A DNA stretch of 64,000 nt from Pseudomonadales bacterium (GCA_028285415.1 JANQPF010000013.1:62001-126000); one strand, 5' to 3'; shown: positions 33,502 to 42,096, numbered from the stretch's first letter. The notes: generated from the sequence alone by a model not told the origin. A program made the numbers and translations.

Positions 33502-34095
33502 TCACTGCCGGCCAATCAAAGCAGCCGCTGACGGCGGCGCATCGTCGAGCGTTTTCTGCAGCGCCCGCCGGGCGTAGTGCATGCGCGTGCGCACCGTGGC
33601 TGGAGGACAACCCACAATCTCAGCAATCTCCTGATAGGAGCATTCGTGAAAGAACGTCAGCTCGAGCACATCTCGATGCTCCGCGCTGAGCCGCCGGAGC
33701 GACTCAAGCAAGAGCTTTCGCAAACGCGCGCGTTCCTCATCGCTGCGCAGCGCTTCGATCTCATGGTTGTCATCTTCAAGCCACTCGCCCTGTTCCGGCA
33801 TATAGCTCAGCCACTGCTTGCCGCGCATAGCGTTGAACGCTTTGTTTCTCGCAATGCCGAGCATCCAGGTCGTGACCTTCGCTTCACCGCGAAAAGATCG
33901 CGCACAGCGCCATATCTCCAGCGCTACGTCGTTGGCCGTTTCCTCTGCAAGCGCCGGGTCCTGGGTCAGCCGTAGCAGGTAGCGATAGATCCGCTCTCCA
34001 TGACGGTCGAGAAACCGTTCGAGAGCCTGCTGATCATTCGCTGCCATTCGCTTCACGAGATCGATGTCCGTATCTGCCTCAGCGGCGACGCCCAT
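33502..34095 (-). CDS. ECF RNA polymerase sigma factor, 197 aa
   Basis: ATG 34095 gives MGVAAEADTDIDLVKRMAAN, a typical ECF start; upstream in-frame codons lack ECF features. Region 2 (ALERFLDRHGERIYRYLLRL, AEETANDVALEIWR) and region 4 (LRRLSAEHRDVLELTFFHEC, YQEIAEIVGCPPATVRTRM) are clear. It is closely related to the sigma factor at 35221. No anti-sigma gene is adjacent; the outer-membrane protein gene follows directly. Confidence 0.9.
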   Translation of the reverse strand: MGVAAEADTDIDLVKRMAANDQQALERFLDRHGERIYRYLLRLTQDPALAEETANDVALEIWRCARSFRGEAKVTTWMLGIARNKAFNAMRGKQWLSYMPEQGEWLEDDNHEIEALRSDEERARLRKLLLESLRRLSAEHRDVLELTFFHECSYQEIAEIVGCPPATVRTRMHYARRALQKTLDDAPPSAAALIGRQ

Positions 34096-34254
34096 GCTGA
34101 CCACTCCCGGTGATTGCGCGACAGAGCTTACGCGGCGTCGCTTGCAGGGTTTGCCACCTGAATTGCGTACACGGGTGAACAGATTCACGGCGAGACGCCA
34201 CATATCAACAGACGCCACCCCGGCACCCACTCAACCCCTCAAAGGAGACCTTCC

Positions 34255-34857
34255 ATGACTTTCAAACCCTTCTTACGAAACGCCCTGGCTGGCATGCTGC
34301 TGATGGCGCTCGTCAGCCCCATGGCCGTCCATGCCGCCCCGTGCGAGCTGGAGCGAAACGAGCACGGCATGTGGATCAGCAACTGCTCGATCAAAGATCT
34401 CTTCGGTGAAATCATCGAAGTTGAGCTCATCCCGACGCCGATATGGATCGGACTGCCGGATCTGTATGCAGATGACGGCGACTACTACGTCAACGGCACT
34501 GTGGTAGAAGTTGAGGTGCGCACCGGCAACAGCGGCCCGATGAACGCACGAGATTTCGACGTCACGGCGCAGATCGACATCAAATACCCGAACGGTACGG
34601 TCTACAGCTCCGCAACCGTCACCGGACGAGTGCCCGGAGTGGCTTCCGGTCAGCGCGTTCGCACCGTGCTCGGCACGGTGACGGTTCCCGACCGCGTCTC
34701 CGACTGGGACGTGCACACGACGTTCTATGTGGATTCCGCCGGGATGTCAGGCGGCGGCGAGATCTGGGAGCTCGACGAGACCAACAACGTCTTCGATGAC
34801 GGCATATGTCGGGTGTACGGCAAGGATCCTGATGTGACCGTTGGCCCCTGCCAGTAG
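34255..34857 (+). CDS. Secreted CARDB-like protein, 200 aa
   Basis: Ribosome binding site AAAGGAG. Signal peptide ending VSPMAVHAA. The mature part has PDLYADDGDYYVNGTVVEVE, VRTGNSGPMNARDFDV and WELDETNNVFDD, the adhesion-type CARDB/Ig-like beta-sandwich pattern, plus two cysteine pairs. Divergent from an ECF sigma gene, suggesting that sigma factor may control it. Function as a surface or adhesion protein is inferred. Confidence 0.7.
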   Translation: MTFKPFLRNALAGMLLMALVSPMAVHAAPCELERNEHGMWISNCSIKDLFGEIIEVELIPTPIWIGLPDLYADDGDYYVNGTVVEVEVRTGNSGPMNARDFDVTAQIDIKYPNGTVYSSATVTGRVPGVASGQRVRTVLGTVTVPDRVSDWDVHTTFYVDSAGMSGGGEIWELDETNNVFDDGICRVYGKDPDVTVGPCQ

Positions 34858-34864
34858 CTTCCGT

Positions 34865-34886
34865 GGGTGGTCCACCCGGACCACCC
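34865..34886 (+). terminator. Terminator-like hairpin; rest of 34858-35220 mostly non-coding
   Basis: GGGTGGTCC (34865-34873) pairs with GGACCACCC (34878-34886) with a 4-nt loop, 8 nt after the stop. The remaining 330 nt before 35221 show no supported gene, only the ECF promoter near the end. Confidence 0.6.
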
Positions 34887-35154
34887 TCATCCCTCCACTG
34901 TTTCCGCCCTTCTGTCAGCTACCTGACCGATATAACCAAACAGATCAGTTAAGCTTGCACTTTCCTTACTTTTGTTCGGTTGAAAGGGCTCTGACGACTG
35001 CGCAATATAGGAAATTGGGGGTATGACGCGCATACGCGCGCAAGCCAGAAAAGAACGAACGACACACGATTGTGCGACCAGCGGGGGCTTCGCTTACGCC
35101 TTGCCTTGCGGCCCATCGACGCCGCAAAGACAACGTAAAAAAAGTTCATGAATC

Positions 35155-35187
35155 TTTGAACCGATTCCCGCCAGCCTGTTACTCAAT
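35155..35187 (+). promoter_or_regulatory. ECF promoter copy 1 (autoregulation of sigma gene)
   Basis: TTTGAACC (35155-35162), 15 nt, GTTACTCAAT (35178-35187), 33 nt before the sigma gene ATG. GAACC is a common ECF -35 element. Identical in both boxes to the copy at 41248-41280. Confidence 0.8.
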
Positions 35188-35220
35188 GTACGAACGGGCA
35201 ATTCGAGGTGGCCAGCGACG

Positions 35221-35859
35221 ATGTCGTCAGCACAGTTGAGCGTTATGTCGGCACAAGTACCAGCCGGACAAGAGGATCGCGCGACTTCAGAGGATGTCGA
35301 GCATGTCCTCGTTGCACGCATCGCTCAGGGTGACAAGCAGGCCTTCGAATTGCTGTTCAAACACTACGGCGAGCGGGTTTTCCGCTACGCATTCCGCTTG
35401 ATCAGCAACGCATCGAAAGCAGAAGAGGTCACCAACGACGTCATGCTCGAAGTCTGGAAAAACGCCGCCAAGTTCGAAGGTCGCTCGAAGGTGAGCACCT
35501 GGATACTGGGCATCACCCGGCACGTAGCGCTCAACGCCGTGCGCCGCAAAGAATTCAACACGATCGACGTCGAACACGCCCCGGAAATTGCAGACCCGAA
35601 CGAGAGCGTGGCGGAGGTCGACCGGGACCGCACGACGCTGAAAGCGGCGTTGCGGAGCGCGCTGGGCCAATTATCCACCGAACACCGGGACGTCGTGGAG
35701 CTGACCTTCTTCCACGGCTGCTCCTACCAGGAGATTGCCGCGATCGTGCAGTGTCCGGAAAACACCGTGAAAACCAGGATGTTTCACGCGAAGAAGCAGT
35801 TGCAGGGATTGCTCGTCGAAGCTGGCATTGACCCCGCCAGCGTGGAGATGGCGTCATGA
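35221..35859 (+). CDS. ECF RNA polymerase sigma factor, 212 aa
   Basis: After a 30-residue extension, region 2 (AFELLFKHYGERVFRYAFRL, AEEVTNDVMLEVWKN, WILGITRHVALN) and region 4 (LGQLSTEHRDVVELTFFHGC, YQEIAAIVQCPENTVKTRMF) are complete. The stop overlaps the anti-sigma start by 4 nt. The sequence upstream carries the bipartite promoter found before two other secreted-protein genes in the window, so it is likely autoregulated and controls a surface-protein regulon. Confidence 0.93.
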   Translation: MSSAQLSVMSAQVPAGQEDRATSEDVEHVLVARIAQGDKQAFELLFKHYGERVFRYAFRLISNASKAEEVTNDVMLEVWKNAAKFEGRSKVSTWILGITRHVALNAVRRKEFNTIDVEHAPEIADPNESVAEVDRDRTTLKAALRSALGQLSTEHRDVVELTFFHGCSYQEIAAIVQCPENTVKTRMFHAKKQLQGLLVEAGIDPASVEMAS

Positions 35860-36536
35860 ACAGACAAGAAGCAGAAGAGCTGTTGCCCTGGTTTGTTGCC
35901 GGTAGCTTGAACGCGGACGAAACCCGCGCGGTGCAGGCGTTCATCGACAGCGGAGAAATCAGTGCCGCTGAGCTGAACGAAGTGTCGCTCTTTGCCGAAA
36001 CGATCAACGAGCAGTCGGCGCACGAGCCCGAATACAATCCCGCCATTCTCGACAACGCCATGGCAAAACTCGACGCGGTGGTACAGGAAGCGTCCGATGA
36101 GCCACTCATCGTGCGCGAGCCAATCGCTGAACCCGGGCTTCTCGAACGGATCAGCACGTTCTTCAAATGGGACGACACGCCGCGCATGGCCAAGCTTGCC
36201 ATCGGCGCCCAGTTTGCCGCGGTGCTGGCCATGGTCGTGTTCGTGACCGCATCCGACAACGGCGGTTCGTTCTTCCCCCGCGGGGCAGCAACGTACGAAA
36301 CGGTATCCGGCACGGCCGCAGTCACAACGGCAGATTTGACGATCGCGTTTGCTGCGGACACAACGCTCGAGGAAGTGACGGCACTCCTCGCCACAGTGGA
36401 CGGTCGCATCGTCGACGGCCCCAACAGTCTTGGCATGTACAACATTGCGCTGCCGGAAGATGCAGACGTCACGGCGCTCCAGACTGAGCTCAGTGCAAGC
36501 GCGCTGACCACGTTCGTGCAGCCGGTGCAGCCATGA
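35856..36536 (+). CDS. Anti-sigma factor with C-terminal I9-like domain, 226 aa
   Basis: The N-terminus NRQEAEELLPWFVAGSLNAD is an anti-sigma domain start, but the H-x3-C-x2-C zinc motif is absent. A transmembrane helix lies at about 110-130 (KLAIGAQFAAVLAMVVFVTA). The periplasmic tail (about 150-226) reads TADLTIAFAADTTLEEVTAL, VDGRIVDGPNSLGMYNIALP and ALTTFVQPVQP, a beta-alpha-beta pattern of subtilisin propeptides like that in the other anti-sigma factor in this window. 4-nt overlaps with the sigma factor before and the subtilase after. Confidence 0.8.
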   Translation: MNRQEAEELLPWFVAGSLNADETRAVQAFIDSGEISAAELNEVSLFAETINEQSAHEPEYNPAILDNAMAKLDAVVQEASDEPLIVREPIAEPGLLERISTFFKWDDTPRMAKLAIGAQFAAVLAMVVFVTASDNGGSFFPRGAATYETVSGTAAVTTADLTIAFAADTTLEEVTALLATVDGRIVDGPNSLGMYNIALPEDADVTALQTELSASALTTFVQPVQP

Positions 36537-38077
36537 TTCGTCTCACCGCGAGCCTCACCCTGCCGCTGTGTCTGTGCGTCGCCGCGCTGACACACGCGGC
36601 CAGCCCGCCGAACGACCCGCACTATCAGGCACAGGGCTCCTGGGGCCAGGCGTTCGACGATCAGTGGGCACTGAAGTCACAGCGGGTGTACGCCGACATT
36701 GCGCCCGCCGACCCCCAGGCCGAGGTGATCGTCGCCGTCATTGATACCGGCCTCGACTACACGCACGAGGATCTCGCCAGTGAGAAGATCTGGCGCAACG
36801 CGGCCGAAACGAAAAACGGACGCGACGATGACGGCAATGGCTACGTTGACGATCTCATCGGCTGGAATTTCGTCGATCACTCCAATAACCCGTGGGACTT
36901 GAGCGGACACGGCACGCATATCGCCGGCGTCGTTGCCGCCTGCACGAACAATGGCATTGGCATCGCGGGCGCCAGCCCCACAGCCACGATCATGCCGCTG
37001 AAGGTGGCCAACTTCGTCGGCCAGGCACAGAGCGCCAACGTCGCCGCGGCCATCCACTACGCCGTGGATCACGGCGCTCGGATCATCAACCTGAGTCTCG
37101 GCAGCGAGCTCGTCACGGATCTCGAGCGGCGTGCGGCGGAATATGCGCGGGAGCGCGACGTCTTGATTGTCGTCTCCGCCGGCAACCGGGGCCTTTCCGC
37201 AGAACAGCAGGGTTATCCAACGCTGCCCGGCGTGCTCGTCGTGGGCGCAAGCGATGTGGCCGGCGCGCGCGCCGGATTCTCGAACTTCGGCGGCAACCTG
37301 GCACTGCTGGCCCCGGGTGTAGACGTGTTGTCCCTGCGCGCGCGGGATACCGATTTCATCGCCTTGTCCGATCCACTCGATTATCCGGGCGAAGCCGCCG
37401 TTGTTGGCGAAGACGCCCGCTACTACCGCGCATCCGGCACGTCTTTCTCTGCCGCCATCACCACCGGCATTGCATCACGCCTGCTGGCGGCGCAGCCGCG
37501 GATGTCCAGCAGCGAGCTCAAACAGCGACTGATTCAGGGGGCCATCGATGTCGAACCCCCCGGGGTAGACCAGCTCTCCGGCTACGGTCAGCTGGACTAC
37601 ATCGCGAGTCTCGGCGTGGATCCCGGGCAGGCGATTGATGCGCGGCTTGCCAGCGCCGCGCTCGAGCTCGATGACGCGAGCCTCTATGTCACCCTGACCG
37701 GCACCGCCGCCGCGGCATCGTTTACCGGGGCAGAGTTACAAGTCCGCGCCGCTGCAGGATCGATACCCGTCCCGGCAGAACCTGAGGACGGTAAAAAGCG
37801 TAAGAAGAAAAAGAAGAAACGCTCGAAGAAAGACGAACCACCGCCACCCGATCCTTATGCGTGGCAGACCATTGCCACGATGAGCGAGCCGGTACAGGGG
37901 GGCTCGCTGGGTCGATACGGTGTGACCGAGCTCACCAGCACGGCGGGAGGTTCCACACAGTGGGAACTGCGGCTGGTGGTCACCAACCAGAATGGTGCCA
38001 CCCGTGAGGCGCAGATGAGCCTGGCGCTGCCGGCGCCGGAGCTGCCCGCGGAACCGGAGGTGGCACAGGATGAATAG
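36533..38077 (+). CDS. S8 subtilase without its own propeptide, 514 aa
   Basis: Signal peptide (MIRLTASLTLPLCLCVAALTHA), then directly NDPHYQAQGSWGQAFDDQWA, the N-terminal segment of the catalytic domain. Asp71 (VIDTGLDYTHEDL), His126 (GHGTHIAGVVAA) and Ser304 (SGTSFSAAITTG) form the triad. The C-terminal region (about 360-514) is an added beta domain, interrupted by a Lys/Arg-rich linker (KKRKKKKKKRSKKDE, about 422-440) and Pro. No cis propeptide is visible, whereas the upstream anti-sigma has an I9-like domain, so inhibition in trans is plausible. Overlaps both neighbours. Confidence 0.88.
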   Translation: MIRLTASLTLPLCLCVAALTHAASPPNDPHYQAQGSWGQAFDDQWALKSQRVYADIAPADPQAEVIVAVIDTGLDYTHEDLASEKIWRNAAETKNGRDDDGNGYVDDLIGWNFVDHSNNPWDLSGHGTHIAGVVAACTNNGIGIAGASPTATIMPLKVANFVGQAQSANVAAAIHYAVDHGARIINLSLGSELVTDLERRAAEYARERDVLIVVSAGNRGLSAEQQGYPTLPGVLVVGASDVAGARAGFSNFGGNLALLAPGVDVLSLRARDTDFIALSDPLDYPGEAAVVGEDARYYRASGTSFSAAITTGIASRLLAAQPRMSSSELKQRLIQGAIDVEPPGVDQLSGYGQLDYIASLGVDPGQAIDARLASAALELDDASLYVTLTGTAAAASFTGAELQVRAAAGSIPVPAEPEDGKKRKKKKKKRSKKDEPPPPDPYAWQTIATMSEPVQGGSLGRYGVTELTSTAGGSTQWELRLVVTNQNGATREAQMSLALPAPELPAEPEVAQDE

Positions 38078-40124
38078 ACACGCCTTTCTTTTCGGCTGCC
38101 TCACGCTGCCCTTCCTGCTGGGCGCGACCACCGAGCCCGTCAACTCCGACGACGAGACGGCGCTCCTTGCACCTGTCACCGATGCGACGGTTGAAACCGC
38201 GGCCCTGGATGCGCCGGTACCCGTCTCGCGCATGGAGCCGGTCACAATCAATCTGCCGGATCCAACGCGCAACGTGCTGCTCACGAGCACAACCGAAGTG
38301 CAGTCCTGGCTCGAGCAGAACCAGATCATCAACGCTCGCGTGCTGCGCCAGGGTCGCCAAAACCTCGTGCAGTTCAACATGTCCGAGTCCCAGTGGCAGC
38401 AGCGCGAAGCGTCCATCTGTGGACAGAGCGGCGTTGCCGCCTGTGAAACGAGTGTCTGCCAGGGCATCCAGGCCAGCGACAGCGGCAATGCCAAAGCGCG
38501 CATCATGCGCAAGGCACCCGAAGTCGAAACCGCCGAGGCGGCGGGCGGCGAAGGCGGCATGTGTCGGAACGTTGACCCCATTCCCCCGCTCGCCAGCGAA
38601 GCCGGCCCCGGCGTGGCCCTCGACCTTGATCTCCGTGGATTGAGCGACAACGGCGCGGACAGCACCCGGGCAGAGACCGCGGACACCCAGGCGGTCGCAT
38701 CCCCGGAAAAGGAAGTCGCCGAGGCTCCGCCGGAACCGACGACAGCCGAATCGGCAGAGGTGTCCGCAACGCCCGAGGAGGCGTTTGACCCCTATGCCCC
38801 TGCAGAACCGACCCACAACGCCGCCGATTTTGCGCTCAACGTCCTGGCCAGCAGCGCCGACAGCATCACCCTGGAAGCGTCCAACCTGCCCGCGGACACC
38901 ACCGGCTACGAGGTTCTCGTCGGCGAAGGCTGTCGCACCACCACCGTACCGCTATCGAGCGTGGCGCCCGCGCACATTCCAAGCCTGGTTGTCGCAATCG
39001 TCTCCGGCAACGCGAGCCAGATCGGCAGCAACTACGGCCTTTCCATCATCAGCGAAAGTCAGCTCACAAGCACCGGCGATACCATTGCAGTCTACTTCGG
39101 CGTGCAGCCCATCGTGCAGACGCTGGCGGCCCTGGCGCTGGATCCGGCCGTATCGGCGGTCAGCCGCGAGCACGTCTTCGAGACCACCGCCGGTCCGGTC
39201 TATTCGGATCCGATGGCGCAGTTCAATTACGGTCCGGGTCAGACGGGCGCGCTGGCGCTGCACCCGGCTTCCGACGGGGCCGGACAGACCATTGCCGTCA
39301 TCGACACCGGCGTCGCCGTGGATCACCCGGACCTGAAAGATCCGGACCAGCCGGATCGCATCGAAGCGCTGGATCTGACAGGAAAAGGTTGGAGCAGTGA
39401 CGCTCACGGCACTGCAGTTACCGGCATCATCGCCGCCGCGGCCGACAACGCGCTCGGCACCTACGGCGTCGCCCCGGCCGCAAAAATCCTAGCGCTCAAA
39501 GCCTGTCAGCCCAACGAAGAAAACGGCTTGGCCGCGCGCTGCTGGACCAGCACGCTGGTGAAAGCGCTGGACGCTGCGATTGCCCGCGACGCGCAGATCA
39601 TCAACATGAGTCTCGCCGGGCCACCTGACGATCTCGTGGCTAAATACGTCGCCCTGGCCGTTTCGCAGAATCGGCTGATCATCGCCGGCGCAGGCAACGG
39701 CGGCGCCGAAGCGGGCGCGGCTTACCCCGCGGCTCTGCCCGGCGTGCTCGCCGTAACCGCCGTCGATCAATTCAACGCGCCTTACCAGCAGGCGAACCAG
39801 GGTGAGTACGTGGACCTCGCAGCGCCAGGCGTCGACATCCTCACCCTGGCACCGGATGGCACCTTTCCGTTGTCTTCGGGCACTTCATGGGCAGCCGCCC
39901 ACGTCAGCGGCATCGCCGCGCTGATCAGGCCGCTCATGCCGCTGTCGAACGCCAGTGACATTGCCCTTGTGCTCAGCAGTCAGGCTCGCGATCTCGGCAC
40001 CGCGGACAAAGATCCACAGTTCGGCAACGGCATCGTCGATGCGTGTGCCACCGCCGCGGCCGCAAGCGCCGATGCCATCACCTGCACCCCAACCGGGGAG
40101 GAGACCCGTCATGTACCGCGTTAG
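38070..40124 (+). CDS. S8 subtilase with long cysteine-containing pro-region, 684 aa
   Basis: A signal peptide (about 1-20) is followed by a pro-region of nearly 390 residues. It includes a helical part with several cysteines (EASICGQSGVAACETSVCQG), an acidic Ala/Glu/Pro/Thr linker (about 190-250) and a second domain (about 250-390). The catalytic domain has Asp412 (IAVIDTGVAVDHPDL), His446 (HGTAVTGIIAA) and Ser606 (SGTSWAAAHVSG). Cysteines in the catalytic domain (KACQPNE, RCWTS) may form disulfides. Predicted secreted or periplasmic. Overlaps the previous protease gene by 8 nt, so two different subtilases are made together. Confidence 0.88.
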   Translation: MNRHAFLFGCLTLPFLLGATTEPVNSDDETALLAPVTDATVETAALDAPVPVSRMEPVTINLPDPTRNVLLTSTTEVQSWLEQNQIINARVLRQGRQNLVQFNMSESQWQQREASICGQSGVAACETSVCQGIQASDSGNAKARIMRKAPEVETAEAAGGEGGMCRNVDPIPPLASEAGPGVALDLDLRGLSDNGADSTRAETADTQAVASPEKEVAEAPPEPTTAESAEVSATPEEAFDPYAPAEPTHNAADFALNVLASSADSITLEASNLPADTTGYEVLVGEGCRTTTVPLSSVAPAHIPSLVVAIVSGNASQIGSNYGLSIISESQLTSTGDTIAVYFGVQPIVQTLAALALDPAVSAVSREHVFETTAGPVYSDPMAQFNYGPGQTGALALHPASDGAGQTIAVIDTGVAVDHPDLKDPDQPDRIEALDLTGKGWSSDAHGTAVTGIIAAAADNALGTYGVAPAAKILALKACQPNEENGLAARCWTSTLVKALDAAIARDAQIINMSLAGPPDDLVAKYVALAVSQNRLIIAGAGNGGAEAGAAYPAALPGVLAVTAVDQFNAPYQQANQGEYVDLAAPGVDILTLAPDGTFPLSSGTSWAAAHVSGIAALIRPLMPLSNASDIALVLSSQARDLGTADKDPQFGNGIVDACATAAAASADAITCTPTGEETRHVPR

Positions 40125-41124
40125 CGCGCTCGTCTTTCTGGGATTGATTCTCGCACCGCTCGGCGGTCACGCCGGCGGCGGCTACATCCCGCCGAGCGAC
40201 AAAGGCGATTTCCAGTATTCCAGCCCGTCCGCCTACCCACAGATTGATCTCGATCTCGGTCCCATCCAGCGGGAGGTTGCTACCGCGGCGGCCACGCGCT
40301 GCGGCACGCCGCTGGCAGCTTCACCACTGGACCTCGGCAATGCCGAGAGCTTCATGGGCAAAATGGTGGGCAAGGCCGCTAACGCTGCAATCGGTCAGCT
40401 GGTCGGCGGACTGCTCGGCGGCGGCGGGGGTAGCAAGAAGAAGCCGAAGATGGCAAAAGACCCCATCAAGAAAAAGTACAAGCAGAAAATTGAGCATCCC
40501 GACGGGGACGCGCGACTGCGCATCGGTGGGCAGAAGTACGCTGACGGCTTTCTCATCAGCGCCCGGGTCGACAAAGCGAAAGGCAAAGGCACGTTTCACA
40601 CCATGTTCCTTGAGCAACCCGACTGCTCGCGCATCTGGCCCGAACAATACCTGCAGTATGGCCTGTGGGGCAGCTGGAGCCTGTCCGTATCGGTGACTAC
40701 CACCCGCTCCACGTATCGCGACGGCCAGCTGGTCGACCGCTCGACGTCGCAATCCGGCTGGTCCCGCTCCGGCGACTTCGACTTCAACCGTGGCTTCTCG
40801 CTGTGGGACCAGCTGCCCGGTGAAACCCAGCGGCTCGTACTCGATGCGGACGAGGCTTATCTCACGCAGCTGAGGCGCCAGATCGACGTGCCGGCCTGGC
40901 AGCAGATGGGCTATGCCAAACCCGCGGAAGGCATTCGCGCCGCCGGAGGCGTTTTCCGTCTCGACCCTGCTGAACTCTCACCGGATACCCTGGCAGTGGT
41001 GCACATCACGAATGTGGACAACGGGCGCTACCGTACCATCGGTTTCCCCATGCGCATGACCAATCAGGGCGACGGACTGGTGTCATTCGACCTGCATCCG
41101 GATTTTTCCCTGCCCGGCGATTGA
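40111..41124 (+). CDS. Secreted hypothetical protein, 337 aa
   Basis: ATG 40111 overlaps the protease end by 14 nt. Signal peptide (MYRVSALVFLGLILAPLGGHA), then GGGYIPPSDKGDFQYSSPSA, a Gly-rich hydrophobic stretch (AAIGQLVGGLLGGGGGSKKK, about 94-112) and a basic segment. A beta-rich C-terminal part follows (FHTMFLEQPDCSRIWPEQYL, YGLWGSWSLSVSVTTTRSTY). The Gly-rich helix could insert in a membrane or pore. No family is recognised. Last gene before the promoter of the EDND-repeat gene. Confidence 0.7.
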   Translation: MYRVSALVFLGLILAPLGGHAGGGYIPPSDKGDFQYSSPSAYPQIDLDLGPIQREVATAAATRCGTPLAASPLDLGNAESFMGKMVGKAANAAIGQLVGGLLGGGGGSKKKPKMAKDPIKKKYKQKIEHPDGDARLRIGGQKYADGFLISARVDKAKGKGTFHTMFLEQPDCSRIWPEQYLQYGLWGSWSLSVSVTTTRSTYRDGQLVDRSTSQSGWSRSGDFDFNRGFSLWDQLPGETQRLVLDADEAYLTQLRRQIDVPAWQQMGYAKPAEGIRAAGGVFRLDPAELSPDTLAVVHITNVDNGRYRTIGFPMRMTNQGDGLVSFDLHPDFSLPGD

Positions 41125-41173
41125 GACCGCTCGCTCGGCTACCCCGCTTCGGGGATCACATCTGCCCGACGTA

Positions 41174-41204
41174 GCAGGCGACCCCGTCGCCGGATGACGC
41201 CTGC
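41174..41204 (+). terminator. Possible terminator hairpin in the 41125-41334 gap
   Basis: GCAGGCG (41174-41180) pairs with CGCCTGC (41198-41204). A smaller CCCCG/CGGGG hairpin precedes it at about 41144. They separate the sigma/protease operon from the EDND-repeat transcription unit. Confidence 0.4.
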
Positions 41205-41247
41205 TCTATCCAGGGCAGCCCGCGTGGTGCAAATTTTTTTCACTTTT

Positions 41248-41280
41248 TTTGAACCCCCCGACAAACCCCCGTTACTCAAT
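41248..41280 (+). promoter_or_regulatory. ECF promoter copy 2 (before EDND-repeat gene)
   Basis: TTTGAACC (41248-41255), 15 nt, GTTACTCAAT (41271-41280), 54 nt before the ATG. Both boxes and the spacing are identical to the promoter of the sigma gene at 35155-35187. T-tracts at 41235 and 41244 just upstream may act as UP-like sequence. Confidence 0.8.
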
Positions 41281-41334
41281 CGATAAGGCAGCCATGTAGT
41301 CGCCGAAACTCAACACCTCGTAACGGAGATCGTA

Positions 41335-42096
41335 ATGAAAAAATTTGCCCCCACTCTGATTGTTGCCGGATTGTTCGCAGCTGGCGCCGTCCACGCCGAT
41401 AGCCCCTACGCATCATGGGACGCTTCTCGTACCACGGACGTTGTCATCGAAGATTCGTTCAACCGCAGCACCTCTTCCGAGTACACCTCACAGTACAGCG
41501 AAGACAACGACGTTGCCGTCGACGTTCGCACCTCTGAGGACAACGACGTCAGCTCCTGGTACAGCTCCGAGGACAACGATTCTTCCAGCTGGTACTCACA
41601 CGTTGAAGACAACGACACGCACACCGAAGACAACGACATCACGGAAGACAACGACTACACCAGCACCATCGACTTCCAGATTGCCACGCCTACCCTGACC
41701 CAGCACAAATATCAGGACCAGCAGGCCGGTCATCAGGCAGGTCAAACGGTTGTTGGCGCCGCTCGCGGACACGAAGTTGGCGTTTCCGGCGGACCGACGG
41801 TCGTCAGCGCAGGCAACGACGAGCAGGTCTTCTACGGCCCGGCAATGGTGAACAACAACACCAACCAGCTCCCGCAGAACAACCTCTTCGTCCAGGGCAG
41901 CAACGGCGCACCGATCAGCCAGTCCAACACCTTCGCAGGTCGTGACATGGGTCCGAAGGGTGTGTTCGCACCGGTAGGCAACACGTCTGCCACGGTCTTC
42001 GGCGACACGCTGCAGAGCTCTGCCGGTCAGCTTGGCCAGTCTGGCGACTCGAGCAACTCGATTGCCGACCAGATGAACTCAGGCGTCAGCAAGTAA
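41335..42096 (+). CDS. Secreted EDND-repeat protein, 253 aa; likely export substrate
   Basis: Ribosome binding site CGGAG. Signal peptide (MKKFAPTLIVAGLFAAGAVHA). Residues about 45-115 carry six EDND units set in Ser/Thr/Tyr/Trp-rich sequence (SEDNDVAVDVRT, SEDNDVSSWYS, VEDNDTHT). The C-terminal half is rich in Asn, Gln, Gly and Val (NNNTNQLPQNNLFVQGSNG), as in amyloid or fibre-forming surface proteins. No cysteines. The acidic repeats may bind calcium. It has its own ECF promoter and is followed by a terminator-like hairpin, so is probably made in excess over the genes downstream, which include a CsgG-type exporter. Confidence 0.8.
   Translation: MKKFAPTLIVAGLFAAGAVHADSPYASWDASRTTDVVIEDSFNRSTSSEYTSQYSEDNDVAVDVRTSEDNDVSSWYSSEDNDSSSWYSHVEDNDTHTEDNDITEDNDYTSTIDFQIATPTLTQHKYQDQQAGHQAGQTVVGAARGHEVGVSGGPTVVSAGNDEQVFYGPAMVNNNTNQLPQNNLFVQGSNGAPISQSNTFAGRDMGPKGVFAPVGNTSATVFGDTLQSSAGQLGQSGDSSNSIADQMNSGVSK

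Noticed and set aside
35555-36622. 355-aa minus-strand Ser/Ala-rich ORF
   Set aside because: A shadow of the sigma and anti-sigma genes, with low-complexity composition typical of GC-rich antisense frames.
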